Shown here: positions 1 to 5,866 of the stretch, in pieces
Position numbering within the stretch: position 1 is the first letter of the stretch
Layout of the letters: the number at the start of each line of letters is the position of its first letter
NCBI GenBank assembly: GCA_025449435.1
Contig: JANWJO010000177.1
Span: 1-10,571 of the forward strand
Length of the DNA: 10,571 nucleotides
From: Chloroflexota bacterium
GTDB taxonomy: Bacteria > Chloroflexota > UBA4733
Reading direction: 5' to 3'
The notes under the pieces: model-generated
The model's database searches: none
What the model saw: the letters and a program-made list of their open reading frames with translations, nothing else
What the model was told of the DNA's origin: nothing
Made by a program: the position numbers and the translations under genes

Positions 1-2
1 CA

Positions 3-1751
3 CCTCAGCAGCTCATCGTGTTAACCGAGTGGGTGAGCGGTGGCGGGCAGTTGATCATTACCGGCGGGAGCGGCGCAACCCAAACGTTGGTAGGTCTTGG
101 CTCACTGGCCCCGGTACGATCCGTGGGTGCCGCCATGCCGGATGCATCGCTGGATAGCGCGCTTTCCAATTGGCTCGGAACACCCGTCACCGGCATACAA
201 GCGCTGTCGCAAGCTACCCCCATTCCAGGGGCAATCGTCCGGCTTGCCGGCGGCTCGACGCCGCTGGTCGTAGACCGTTCTCTAGGTGATGGCTGGGTCA
301 CATACATCGCGTTGGATATGGGGTCGCCGGCGATGCAGCAAGGCCCGGGAGCGCCGCAGTTCTGGCAGCACGTCTTCACCGGCGAGCACGCTGCGCCGGC
401 CCCGATTCCCTTACCAGTAACTGGCAGCACGCCGTTCGTGGACGTCGATACGTCGGCCGGGATGCCTGATGCCAGCGCACTCGAGGCGTGGCTCGTGGCG
501 TATGTGTTCATCGTAGGCCCGGTGAACTATGCGGTGTTACAGCGGTTCAAGCAGAAGTCGCTGTTTTGGGTGAGCGTGCCCGTCATCGGCATCGCGGTAG
601 CGGGTGGCGTGTTGCTGTATGGGACACTGTTTTTCGCGCATCGCACGGAAGTGACGTCGCTCACCGTTATCCGGCAGCAACAGGGCGCGCTGGTTGGCCG
701 AACGCAAACTGAGCTAGCGCTGGCTGGTTACGCCAGTTCCCAGGTTGATGTGCACATTTCTTCATTGGCAACGCTGGTTCCGTTGCGCGAAACCAAACCC
801 ACGTCCTACCCAGCTATCGTACTGGCAGCCTCTACCGCCACCGTACAGTCAGCCACGCTCGATCCAGGTGCGCCGATCGTCTTCGCCGGTAGCGGGTCGG
901 TGGCGGCACCGGCCATGCTCGATGCCAACCTCGTGGCGAGTGGAACGGTTATCCAGGGTACCGTTACGAACCGGTCGACGCAGGTGTTAACAAACGTTCG
1001 TGTGGTGCTCAACGGACAGTACGTGACGGTGCCCACACTCCAACCGGGAGAACAAGCGCCAGTCACCCTGACGTTGCAAAGCGCGCCGCCGACCTTGATT
1101 GAGCCTTCGTATGACGCTGGGCAGCGCAACGCCGGCCTACTCTTTGCGAAAGCCGTGTCTGGCAGAACAAGCGCCTTCGACACGCAATTTCCTGGCCCGC
1201 AGGTCTTTCCTCACCGCGACAATGGCGTCCTCGTCACCGCTGAGACTGGGAACCAACCGGTTGCTGCCACCGTTTCTGGTCACAGCGCCGTGCTCGACTC
1301 ATCGGTGCTGTATGTCCTAGCCGTGTCCATGCACTCCTCCAGCGGTGCGGTGTCGGTGCTGCCCGGTGAGGCGCGGCGCGATGTGTTGCAAAATGCCGGC
1401 ATATCCAGCACCAGTCCGCAGTCACAGGTGGGGCTTGGGCCGGATGCGATCTTCCAGTTCACGCTGCCACCCGAGTATCTGGGGGCGACCTGGCATGCCA
1501 TCCACCTGACCACCACACTGCCTACCTACATGACGCGTGGGTTGCCGGCAGGCATCTCGTATTCCCTCTACAACTGGAGTACTGGCTTTTGGATAGGGCA
1601 GCCCTGGGCGACTTCCGGAGGCTCGGGCACCGTTACCAATCCGGCGGCCTATATTGACCCGCGCGGGCTCGTGCGCGTGCGCATTCAAGGGGTGAACGGT
1701 CGTGTGCAGTTTGCTTCGCTGGAACTGACTGGCGAGGGAACGCTACCGTGA
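3..1751 (+). CDS. Membrane-anchored accessory protein of an ABC exporter (5'-truncated)
   Basis: The reading frame is open to the left edge of the window (codons before the GTG at 18 read PQQLIV), so the true start lies outside and this is the C-terminal part of a larger protein. Counting from the GTG at 18, residues 1-110 resemble the end of a GATase1-like Rossmann domain: a WVSGGGQLIITGG turn, then VTYIALDMGSP. Two hydrophobic segments follow at about 156-174 and 183-206, separated by the basic linker RFKQK. The remaining 370 residues look extracytoplasmic, with beta-rich, Ig-like stretches (TNVRVVLNGQYV, QPGEQAPVTLTLQ). The stop overlaps the start of an ABC ATPase and an ABC-2 permease follows, so it is probably the accessory subunit of that exporter. 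The overall plan recalls GldG-type or ABC_transp_aux proteins, but that is inference; the substrate is unknown. Confidence 0.75.
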   Translation, partial: PQQLIVLTEWVSGGGQLIITGGSGATQTLVGLGSLAPVRSVGAAMPDASLDSALSNWLGTPVTGIQALSQATPIPGAIVRLAGGSTPLVVDRSLGDGWVTYIALDMGSPAMQQGPGAPQFWQHVFTGEHAAPAPIPLPVTGSTPFVDVDTSAGMPDASALEAWLVAYVFIVGPVNYAVLQRFKQKSLFWVSVPVIGIAVAGGVLLYGTLFFAHRTEVTSLTVIRQQQGALVGRTQTELALAGYASSQVDVHISSLATLVPLRETKPTSYPAIVLAASTATVQSATLDPGAPIVFAGSGSVAAPAMLDANLVASGTVIQGTVTNRSTQVLTNVRVVLNGQYVTVPTLQPGEQAPVTLTLQSAPPTLIEPSYDAGQRNAGLLFAKAVSGRTSAFDTQFPGPQVFPHRDNGVLVTAETGNQPVAATVSGHSAVLDSSVLYVLAVSMHSSSGAVSVLPGEARRDVLQNAGISSTSPQSQVGLGPDAIFQFTLPPEYLGATWHAIHLTTTLPTYMTRGLPAGISYSLYNWSTGFWIGQPWATSGGSGTVTNPAAYIDPRGLVRVRIQGVNGRVQFASLELTGEGTLP

Positions 1752-2692
1752 GCGCGATCGAGATGCGGACTGTTTCGCGCACCTTCGGACACTTCGCCGC
1801 CCTCGACAACGTGTCGCTGTCGATCGAGGAGGGGTCGATTTGCGGACTGATTGGTCCCAACGGAGCAGGCAAAACCACGACGATGCGTATTCTCGCGACG
1901 CTGCTCGACCCCAGTGCTGGCGAGGCATTTGTCGGTGGGTATTCAGTCACTGAGCATGCCCGGGATGTGCGCCGCTTACTGGGCTATATGCCCGACATCT
2001 GCGGCGTGTACCGCGGGCTGACCGTAGGCGAATACCTCGACTTTTTTGGCCGGTGTTGTGACATGGACGGTCCCAGCCGCGAGCGGGCCATCAGCGAAGT
2101 GCTGGAACTGGTGGACTTGGGGTCGCGCCGCGAGTTTGCTATGGAGGTCCTCACGCGCGGCATGTTGCAGCGCCTGTCACTGGCGCGCACCCTGCTGCAC
2201 GACCCCATGGTGCTGCTCCTAGATGAGCCATCGTCTGGGCTCGATCCTCGCGCGCGCGTGGAGCTGCGCGAGTCGCTCAAAGAAATGCGACGGTTGGGCA
2301 AGACCATCCTGATCAGTTCACACATCCTGGCGGACCTGACGGAAGTGTGTACACACGTGGCGATTATGGACAAAGGGTTCCTGCGGTCGTTTGGCACGCT
2401 GGACGAGATGGTCACCCGGTCATCTGGTGGCCGCGAGTTTAAGATCGAGCTGGCGCAGGCAGCGGAGGTCCCAGTTGATTTCGCCACACGCTTCCCTGAA
2501 CTGTCTGCCCTCACCGTGGAGAAGGGTGAGGTGCGCACCACGCTAGCAGTACGTTTCCAAGGTGATGACACGGCGCTCGCCGCACTGGTGGCACGGATGA
2601 CCGCTCAAGGCATACCGGTGGTTGGCTTGCGAGAAACCCAACTCGACCTGGAAGCTGTGTTCCTCAAGTCGACGGCGCCAGTGTCCGAATGA
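1748..2692 (+). CDS. ABC transporter ATP-binding protein (ABC-2 exporter type)
   Basis: Cytoplasmic ATPase subunit that should power the permease encoded next. The 314 residues contain Walker A GPNGAGKTT (36-44), a YMPD Q-loop region (80-83) with Asp where Gln is usual, a degenerate signature LTRGM (135-139) in place of LSGGQ, Walker B VLLLDE (155-160), the D-loop SGLD (163-166) and the switch histidine H192 in ISSHIL. The YMPD and (S/T)RGM variants occur in a known subclass of exporter ATPases, so they do not suggest inactivity. A C-terminal extension of about 90 residues follows the nucleotide-binding domain, as is common in ABC-2 systems. The GTG start shares GTGA with the previous stop, indicating translational coupling, and GAGGG lies 9 nt upstream (1734-1738). 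The transported substrate cannot be deduced. Confidence 0.93.
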   Translation: MSAIEMRTVSRTFGHFAALDNVSLSIEEGSICGLIGPNGAGKTTTMRILATLLDPSAGEAFVGGYSVTEHARDVRRLLGYMPDICGVYRGLTVGEYLDFFGRCCDMDGPSRERAISEVLELVDLGSRREFAMEVLTRGMLQRLSLARTLLHDPMVLLLDEPSSGLDPRARVELRESLKEMRRLGKTILISSHILADLTEVCTHVAIMDKGFLRSFGTLDEMVTRSSGGREFKIELAQAAEVPVDFATRFPELSALTVEKGEVRTTLAVRFQGDDTALAALVARMTAQGIPVVGLRETQLDLEAVFLKSTAPVSE

Positions 2693-2710
2693 ACACCGGT
2701 AGCTGTGCGG

Positions 2711-2716
2711 GGGGAG
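2711..2716 (+). promoter_or_regulatory. Ribosome binding site fixing the permease start at 2726
   Basis: GGGGAG sits 9 nt before ATG 2726. The earlier in-frame GTG at 2705 has no comparable site upstream, and starting there would put this purine tract inside the gene. The ATG is therefore preferred. Confidence 0.6.
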
Positions 2717-2725
2717 ACTAAGCAC

Positions 2726-3625
2726 ATGGACGTGACACGCAACCCGATTGTAGTCCGGGAGCTCGGTGGGCAGCGCCGGACCGGCAGGCAAACGGTGGTA
2801 CTCTTCCTCACCTTGTTGGGCCTTGCCCTCCTGACGTATTGGTTCTACAACACAGCTCTTGCTGCCGGCCGAGATGTACAAGCGTTTGGGGCGCAGTCGG
2901 CATCCTACTCCTCGGTGTTCTCAGGGATCGTGTTTCTCCAGCTGTTTTACGCCTTCATCACGGTAGCTGGCAGCGCGTCGGGCTCCATCGCCTCGGAGCG
3001 CGAACAACGCACGCTGGATGTGGTGCTCACCACACCCATCACCACTGAACAGTTTGTGTTCGGCAAGATTGCCTCGGCCATTGTGCCGCAGTTGCTGTTT
3101 GTCGCGGCGGCCCTGCCGTTTCAAGCGATTGCTGCCGTATTGGGCGGAGTGTCCTGGAGCAATTGGTTTATGGAAGATGCCGTGCTGGTGATGACGGTCA
3201 TAATGACCGCCGTGTTTTGTGTGTGGATCTCCTCCCGCGTGGCCACATCGCGCGTGGCGCATCGCCTGGCTTATGGCATCATCTTCGGCCTCAATATTGG
3301 CGGACCAATCCTGTTTCTGTTTGGTGGCGTGACGGCAGCGCTGACCTCGTCGGCATTGGCCGGTAGGTCAGGGAGTAGCGGTGACCTGGTGACCTTGTTC
3401 ATCGGCTCCGTAGTGGCGTCATTAGACCCCTGGTTCGCCTACGCCGCAAGCTTGGAGCCGCTGCAAGACGGGAGCTCGCTCGTACTGCTTAATGCATCTG
3501 GCGTTCTGCAGGGCACCAACCTCACAGTGATTCAGCCGTGGTTGCTCCTGGTGGCGTTCTATGTCATCGGCACCGTGTTCTTTTTCAAGCGCACGGTGCG
3601 GCAAGTACATCGGCTGGGTCGATAG
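2726..3625 (+). CDS. ABC-2 type transporter permease
   Basis: Integral inner-membrane subunit, 299 residues from ATG 2726. Predicted transmembrane segments lie at about 22-40, 63-82, 115-139, 152-172, 184-206 and 270-288, with a weaker hydrophobic stretch near 224-240. The hallmark between the second and third helices is IASEREQRTLDVVLTTPITT (88-107). This cytoplasmic coupling segment, of the form E-R-E-x-x-T-L-(D/E), is typical of ABC-2 and NosY-like permeases. The N-terminus begins with NPIVVREL, also common in this family. The gene starts 33 nt after the ATPase stop and is evidently co-transcribed with it. A GC-rich hairpin follows the stop. Export of a lipid, peptide or polysaccharide is possible, but nothing here identifies the cargo. 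Confidence 0.9.
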   Translation: MDVTRNPIVVRELGGQRRTGRQTVVLFLTLLGLALLTYWFYNTALAAGRDVQAFGAQSASYSSVFSGIVFLQLFYAFITVAGSASGSIASEREQRTLDVVLTTPITTEQFVFGKIASAIVPQLLFVAAALPFQAIAAVLGGVSWSNWFMEDAVLVMTVIMTAVFCVWISSRVATSRVAHRLAYGIIFGLNIGGPILFLFGGVTAALTSSALAGRSGSSGDLVTLFIGSVVASLDPWFAYAASLEPLQDGSSLVLLNASGVLQGTNLTVIQPWLLLVAFYVIGTVFFFKRTVRQVHRLGR

Positions 3626-3642
3626 GATTCGCTGTGGTTGCT

Positions 3643-3667
3643 CCCTGCCCCGGAAACCGGGGCGGGG
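3643..3667. terminator. Strong GC hairpin between convergent genes
   Basis: GCCCCGG (3647-3653) and CCGGGGC (3657-3663) form a perfect 7-bp stem closed by an AAA triloop. A T-G wobble and three more C-G pairs extend it to about 11 bp (3643-3667). It fills the 54-bp gap between the ABC permease (plus) and the aldolase (minus), so it could stop transcription from both sides. Neither strand has a T-run after the stem, so it is not a canonical intrinsic terminator. Confidence 0.55.
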
Positions 3668-3679
3668 TGGGAGGTGGGG

Positions 3680-4582
3680 CTACGCAGCTTGTGCGGCGAA
3701 CAACTGCGCATGATCCAGGATGCCGTCAAGTTCGCGGCGCTCCTTCTCAGGCAGTGGTAGTAACGGCAGGCGCGGCGGCCCGCCATAATAGCCGCGTCGG
3801 TCAAGTGCAGCTTTGAGCGCCGGGACTCCCCAGCGAGCGGTGACGGCCTGGTTCACTGGCAGTAAGCGCAGTTGCAACGCGCGGGCCTCGAACAGGTTCC
3901 CAGTCAAGAAGCGACGGTACAAGGCGACCGTCTCCTCTGGAGCAATATTGGCAAGGGCTACCACGCCACCGCTCGCGCCGAGCACAAGGGCGGGTAACAG
4001 GAAGTACGCCGAGCCTGCCAATACCTGGAATGTAGCGGGCTTACAGCGTAGAACCTCGGCCATGTTGGCGATGTTGCCTGAGCTGTCCTTGATGCCAGCG
4101 ATGTTCGGGTGCTCCGCCAGTTGGAGGACGGTGTCGGCCGGCATGTCAATTCCGGTGTTAGCAGGAACGTTGTACAACAACACCGGCACGGGGCAGGCAT
4201 CGGCGACGGCTCTATAGTGCGCAAGGAGTGAGGCGGCATCCATACGCGAGCGGTAATAGTGGGGCGTGACCACAATCACCGCATCAGCGCCGAGATTAGC
4301 GGCCCGTTTGGACAGGCTTACCGTCTCGATGGTGGATTCAGCGCCGGTGCCAGCAATGAGCGACTGGTCGGATGGGATGCATTCTCTCGCGATGCGGATC
4401 ATGTGGAGTTTCTCGGCTTCGTTCAGCGCCACATACTCGCCATTGGACCCCAGCACCACATAGCCAGACAGTCCTGTCGTGGTCCAGCGAGCGAAATTCG
4501 CTTTCAACTGGGCTACAGCGATCTGTTGATCGGTGGTGAACGGCGTTGGGATAGGTGGATAGATTCCCTGCAGCGCACGCAT
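3680..4582 (-). CDS. DapA-superfamily lyase, probable 4-hydroxy-2-oxoglutarate aldolase
   Basis: Class I (Schiff-base) aldolase of the DHDPS/N-acetylneuraminate lyase superfamily, 300 residues and full length. Visible motifs are IYPPIPTPF (7-15), GSNGE (45-49), TPHYYRSRMD (106-115), catalytic Tyr137 in YNVPANTG, Schiff-base Lys165 in GIKDSSG, and FQVLAGS (185-191). DHDPS normally has G-T-T-G-E where this protein has GSNGE. GSNGE, the YYR motif, the FQVLAGS segment and the C-terminal GYYGGP all match what I recall of eukaryotic HOGA1, which splits 4-hydroxy-2-oxoglutarate into pyruvate and glyoxylate. I therefore prefer that activity to DapA, but other 2-keto-acid aldolases remain possible. 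It appears monocistronic, with no hydroxyproline-pathway or lysine-pathway neighbour. Start choice: ATG 4582 matches the usual family N-terminus; an upstream in-frame ATG at 4603 has a purine tract too close to be ideal. Confidence 0.85.
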   Translation of the reverse strand: MRALQGIYPPIPTPFTTDQQIAVAQLKANFARWTTTGLSGYVVLGSNGEYVALNEAEKLHMIRIARECIPSDQSLIAGTGAESTIETVSLSKRAANLGADAVIVVTPHYYRSRMDAASLLAHYRAVADACPVPVLLYNVPANTGIDMPADTVLQLAEHPNIAGIKDSSGNIANMAEVLRCKPATFQVLAGSAYFLLPALVLGASGGVVALANIAPEETVALYRRFLTGNLFEARALQLRLLPVNQAVTARWGVPALKAALDRRGYYGGPPRLPLLPLPEKERRELDGILDHAQLFAAQAA

Positions 4583-4591
4583 AGGTGACAA

Positions 4592-4598
4592 CCTTTCT
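4592..4598 (-). promoter_or_regulatory. Ribosome binding site for the aldolase start at 4582
   Basis: On the minus strand AGAAAGG lies 9 nt before ATG 4582. The competing ATG at 4603 is preceded by AAAGGGGG with only about 3 nt of spacing. This supports the shorter, family-typical N-terminus, although both starts may be used. Confidence 0.45.
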
Positions 4599-4650
4599 GC
4601 CATGTACCCCCTTTGCCGGGCCGTCCAGGATGATAGCGCAACGGCGGTCA

Positions 4651-4693
4651 CCCGCCTGCGAACATCCGTTACCATTGGCCGGTAGCAGGCGGG
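4651..4693. repeat. 9-bp perfect inverted repeat with inner stem
   Basis: CCCGCCTGC (4651-4659) and GCAGGCGGG (4685-4693) are perfect complements. TACC/GGTA can stack on the right arm, giving a 13-bp stem with a 10-nt bulge and a 7-nt loop. It lies between the stop of the small membrane-protein gene (4716) and the start of the aldolase (4582), both on the minus strand. It may terminate or attenuate the small gene, or act as an operator or leader structure for the aldolase. There is no T-run on either side. Confidence 0.45.
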
Positions 4694-4715
4694 CTCGGCG
4701 CAGAGCACGCGGTTG

Positions 4716-4904
4716 CTACAGCGACCTGTGGAGTGTGAGGAGGACGCCGGCGATACCGGCGAGCCCGGTCAGGGCGAGCCAGAGGGCTTCGACCTTCCGG
4801 CCAATCTTTGGAGCGACGACGAGCCCGGCGCCGCCGCGCAGCAGGGCAATGAAGGCGAGCAGGGCGCATCCCGTGAGCGTCGTCAGTGTCCAAGCGTGGA
4901 GCAC
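4716..4904 (-). CDS. Small two-helix membrane protein, uncharacterised
   Basis: A 62-residue protein that I do not recognise. It has two hydrophobic segments, about 5-23 and 41-58, joined by a short basic loop (R23, K33, R36, K37). By the positive-inside rule the loop should be cytoplasmic and both termini outside. The GTG start is preceded by a near-ideal GGAGGT on the minus strand (4913-4908), although the spacing is short (4 nt from GGAGG). This site, the clean helical-hairpin pattern and the absence of another gene in the interval argue that it is real despite its size. It is divergent from the response-regulator gene and could be under its control, or could be an independent membrane peptide. 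An overlapping plus-strand frame through here is only an upstream extension of the regulator frame and is not expected to be translated. Confidence 0.65.
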   Translation of the reverse strand: MLHAWTLTTLTGCALLAFIALLRGGAGLVVAPKIGRKVEALWLALTGLAGIAGVLLTLHRSL

Positions 4905-4907
4905 GCT

Positions 4908-4913
4908 ACCTCC
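4908..4913 (-). promoter_or_regulatory. Ribosome binding site of the small membrane protein
   Basis: GGAGGT reads on the minus strand immediately before GTG 4904, with 3-4 nt of spacing. It is the main reason for accepting this short gene. The same bases form part of a GAGGTAG motif that recurs twice more in the divergent region. Confidence 0.55.
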
Positions 4914-4922
4914 AAATGCCTG

Positions 4923-4949
4923 GGGTCAATCCCACACAGGGGTAGACCC
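4923..4949. repeat. Hairpin in the divergent intergenic region
   Basis: GGGTC (4923-4927) pairs with GACCC (4945-4949). After one A-A mismatch, ATCCC (4929-4933) pairs with GGGGT (4939-4943, one T-G wobble). The loop is ACACA. It lies 19 bp upstream of the small membrane-protein start and about 105 bp upstream of the response regulator. It could be an operator dyad or an mRNA leader structure for either gene. Confidence 0.4.
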
Positions 4950-4998
4950 AGTGCAACGGTAACACAGCGGCACGAATGGCGCTGCGAGCGAACGTGCG

Positions 4999-5032
4999 CT
5001 ACCTCTGGAAGCCATCTGGCAACGAGAGGTAG
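4999..5032. repeat. Inverted repeat CTACCTCT/AGAGGTAG upstream of the response regulator
   Basis: CTACCTCT (4999-5006) and AGAGGTAG (5025-5032) are perfect 8-bp complements separated by 18 bp, and GCC/GGC can pair inside the loop. The right arm ends 6 nt before the ribosome binding site of the response-regulator gene. It is therefore either a regulator-binding dyad or an RNA stem that could affect translation. Confidence 0.45.
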
Positions 5033-5037
5033 TGACC

Positions 5038-5045
5038 GGAGAGGG
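5038..5045 (+). promoter_or_regulatory. Ribosome binding site fixing the response-regulator start at 5055
   Basis: GGAGAGGG lies 9 nt before ATG 5055. That start gives the standard receiver N-terminus MQTRILVVDDD. It rules out the far longer upstream extension of the same frame, which begins at 4713. Confidence 0.7.
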
Positions 5046-5054
5046 TCGATCGAC

Positions 5055-5774
5055 ATGCAAACGCGCATCTTAGTGGTTGATGACGACGCGGACTTTCGTG
5101 CAGCGACGTGCGAGGTGCTCAAACAGGCCGGCTACGAGGTAGTGACGTGCGGCGACGGCCGGCTGGCCACACAAGTGTTCGAGGACTCGAGGCCGCAGTT
5201 AGTCATCCTCGACGTCATCATGCCGGGCTTGGATGGCTACAACATTTGTAGCGCCATTCGCCGGGTGTCCACAGTCCCCATCATATTCGTGTCGGCTCGG
5301 GGGACGCCGGCGGATAAGGCCATTGGGCTACGCAGTGGTGCTGACGACTATATTGCCAAGCCATTCAACCTCGACGAGTTTCTGGCGCGGCTGGAAGCCG
5401 TCTTGCGCCGATCAAATGGCATGCATGGCGGGATGGCGCCAAGTGGGACAATGCTGCGGTTCCCCCCGTTGGTCATCGACTTGCAGGGGCGCAAAGCCGA
5501 GGTCGACGGCAAGCCGCTGCCACTCACGCCGATCGAGTTCCGGTTCCTCGCACACGTCGCGCAAGCACCGGGCAAAACGTTCACGCGCGAAGAGCTGCTC
5601 GAAGCAGTGTGGCGCCCAGGCATCGAGAGTAATTCGCGCACCGTGGACGTGCACGTCCGCAGGGTGCGCAAGAAGCTCGAGGAAGCACGCTTGCCGGCAA
5701 CGTGGCTGTCAACGGTGCGTGGTGCCGGCTATGGGTTCCAGCTCGACGGCGGTCTCACCGGCCGCCACCGCTGA
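5055..5774 (+). CDS. OmpR/PhoB-family response regulator, no adjacent kinase
   Basis: DNA-binding transcription factor of a two-component system, 239 residues, a standard length. The receiver domain (about 3-116) has acidic residues D9-D11, the phospho-acceptor Asp53 in ILDVIMPGLDG, Ser80 in FVSARG and Lys102 in AKPF, so all phosphorylation-site residues are present. A short linker leads to a winged-helix effector domain (about 138-234). It contains LPLTPIEFRFL, the recognition-helix region SNSRTVDVHVRRVRKKLE and the terminal hairpin TVRGAGYGF. No histidine kinase gene flanks it: the divergent gene is a small membrane protein and the downstream gene is TyrA-like. It is therefore an orphan as far as the window shows. 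The inverted repeat just upstream is a candidate site for autoregulation. Confidence 0.94.
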   Translation: MQTRILVVDDDADFRAATCEVLKQAGYEVVTCGDGRLATQVFEDSRPQLVILDVIMPGLDGYNICSAIRRVSTVPIIFVSARGTPADKAIGLRSGADDYIAKPFNLDEFLARLEAVLRRSNGMHGGMAPSGTMLRFPPLVIDLQGRKAEVDGKPLPLTPIEFRFLAHVAQAPGKTFTREELLEAVWRPGIESNSRTVDVHVRRVRKKLEEARLPATWLSTVRGAGYGFQLDGGLTGRHR

Positions 5775-5866
5775 CATATCGGCCCCGCGCTGGCCGCCGG
5801 ATTGCCCTATACACTGACAGCCCTTATGAGGGAACGGCTCAAACTTGAAGGTGAGAGAAGGTCGTC

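Noticed and set aside
1984..2571. A 195-codon open frame antisense to the ABC ATPase
   Set aside because: Ser/Arg-rich shadow of a strongly conserved coding frame, with no domain-like pattern; typical of high-GC DNA.
4630..4635. TATCAT on the minus strand as a -10 box for the aldolase
   Set aside because: Position is plausible (48 nt before the start), but the hexamer 17 bp upstream is CAGGCG, unlike a -35 box.
4713..5054. A 114-residue N-terminal extension of the response regulator
   Set aside because: The receiver domain starts exactly at ATG 5055 behind a good ribosome site, and the extension overlaps the more convincing small membrane protein on the other strand.
5808..5813. TATACA as a -10 box for the tyrA-like operon
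   Set aside because: No acceptable -35 hexamer 15-19 bp upstream and no extended -10, so support is too weak, although the operon must have a promoter somewhere near.
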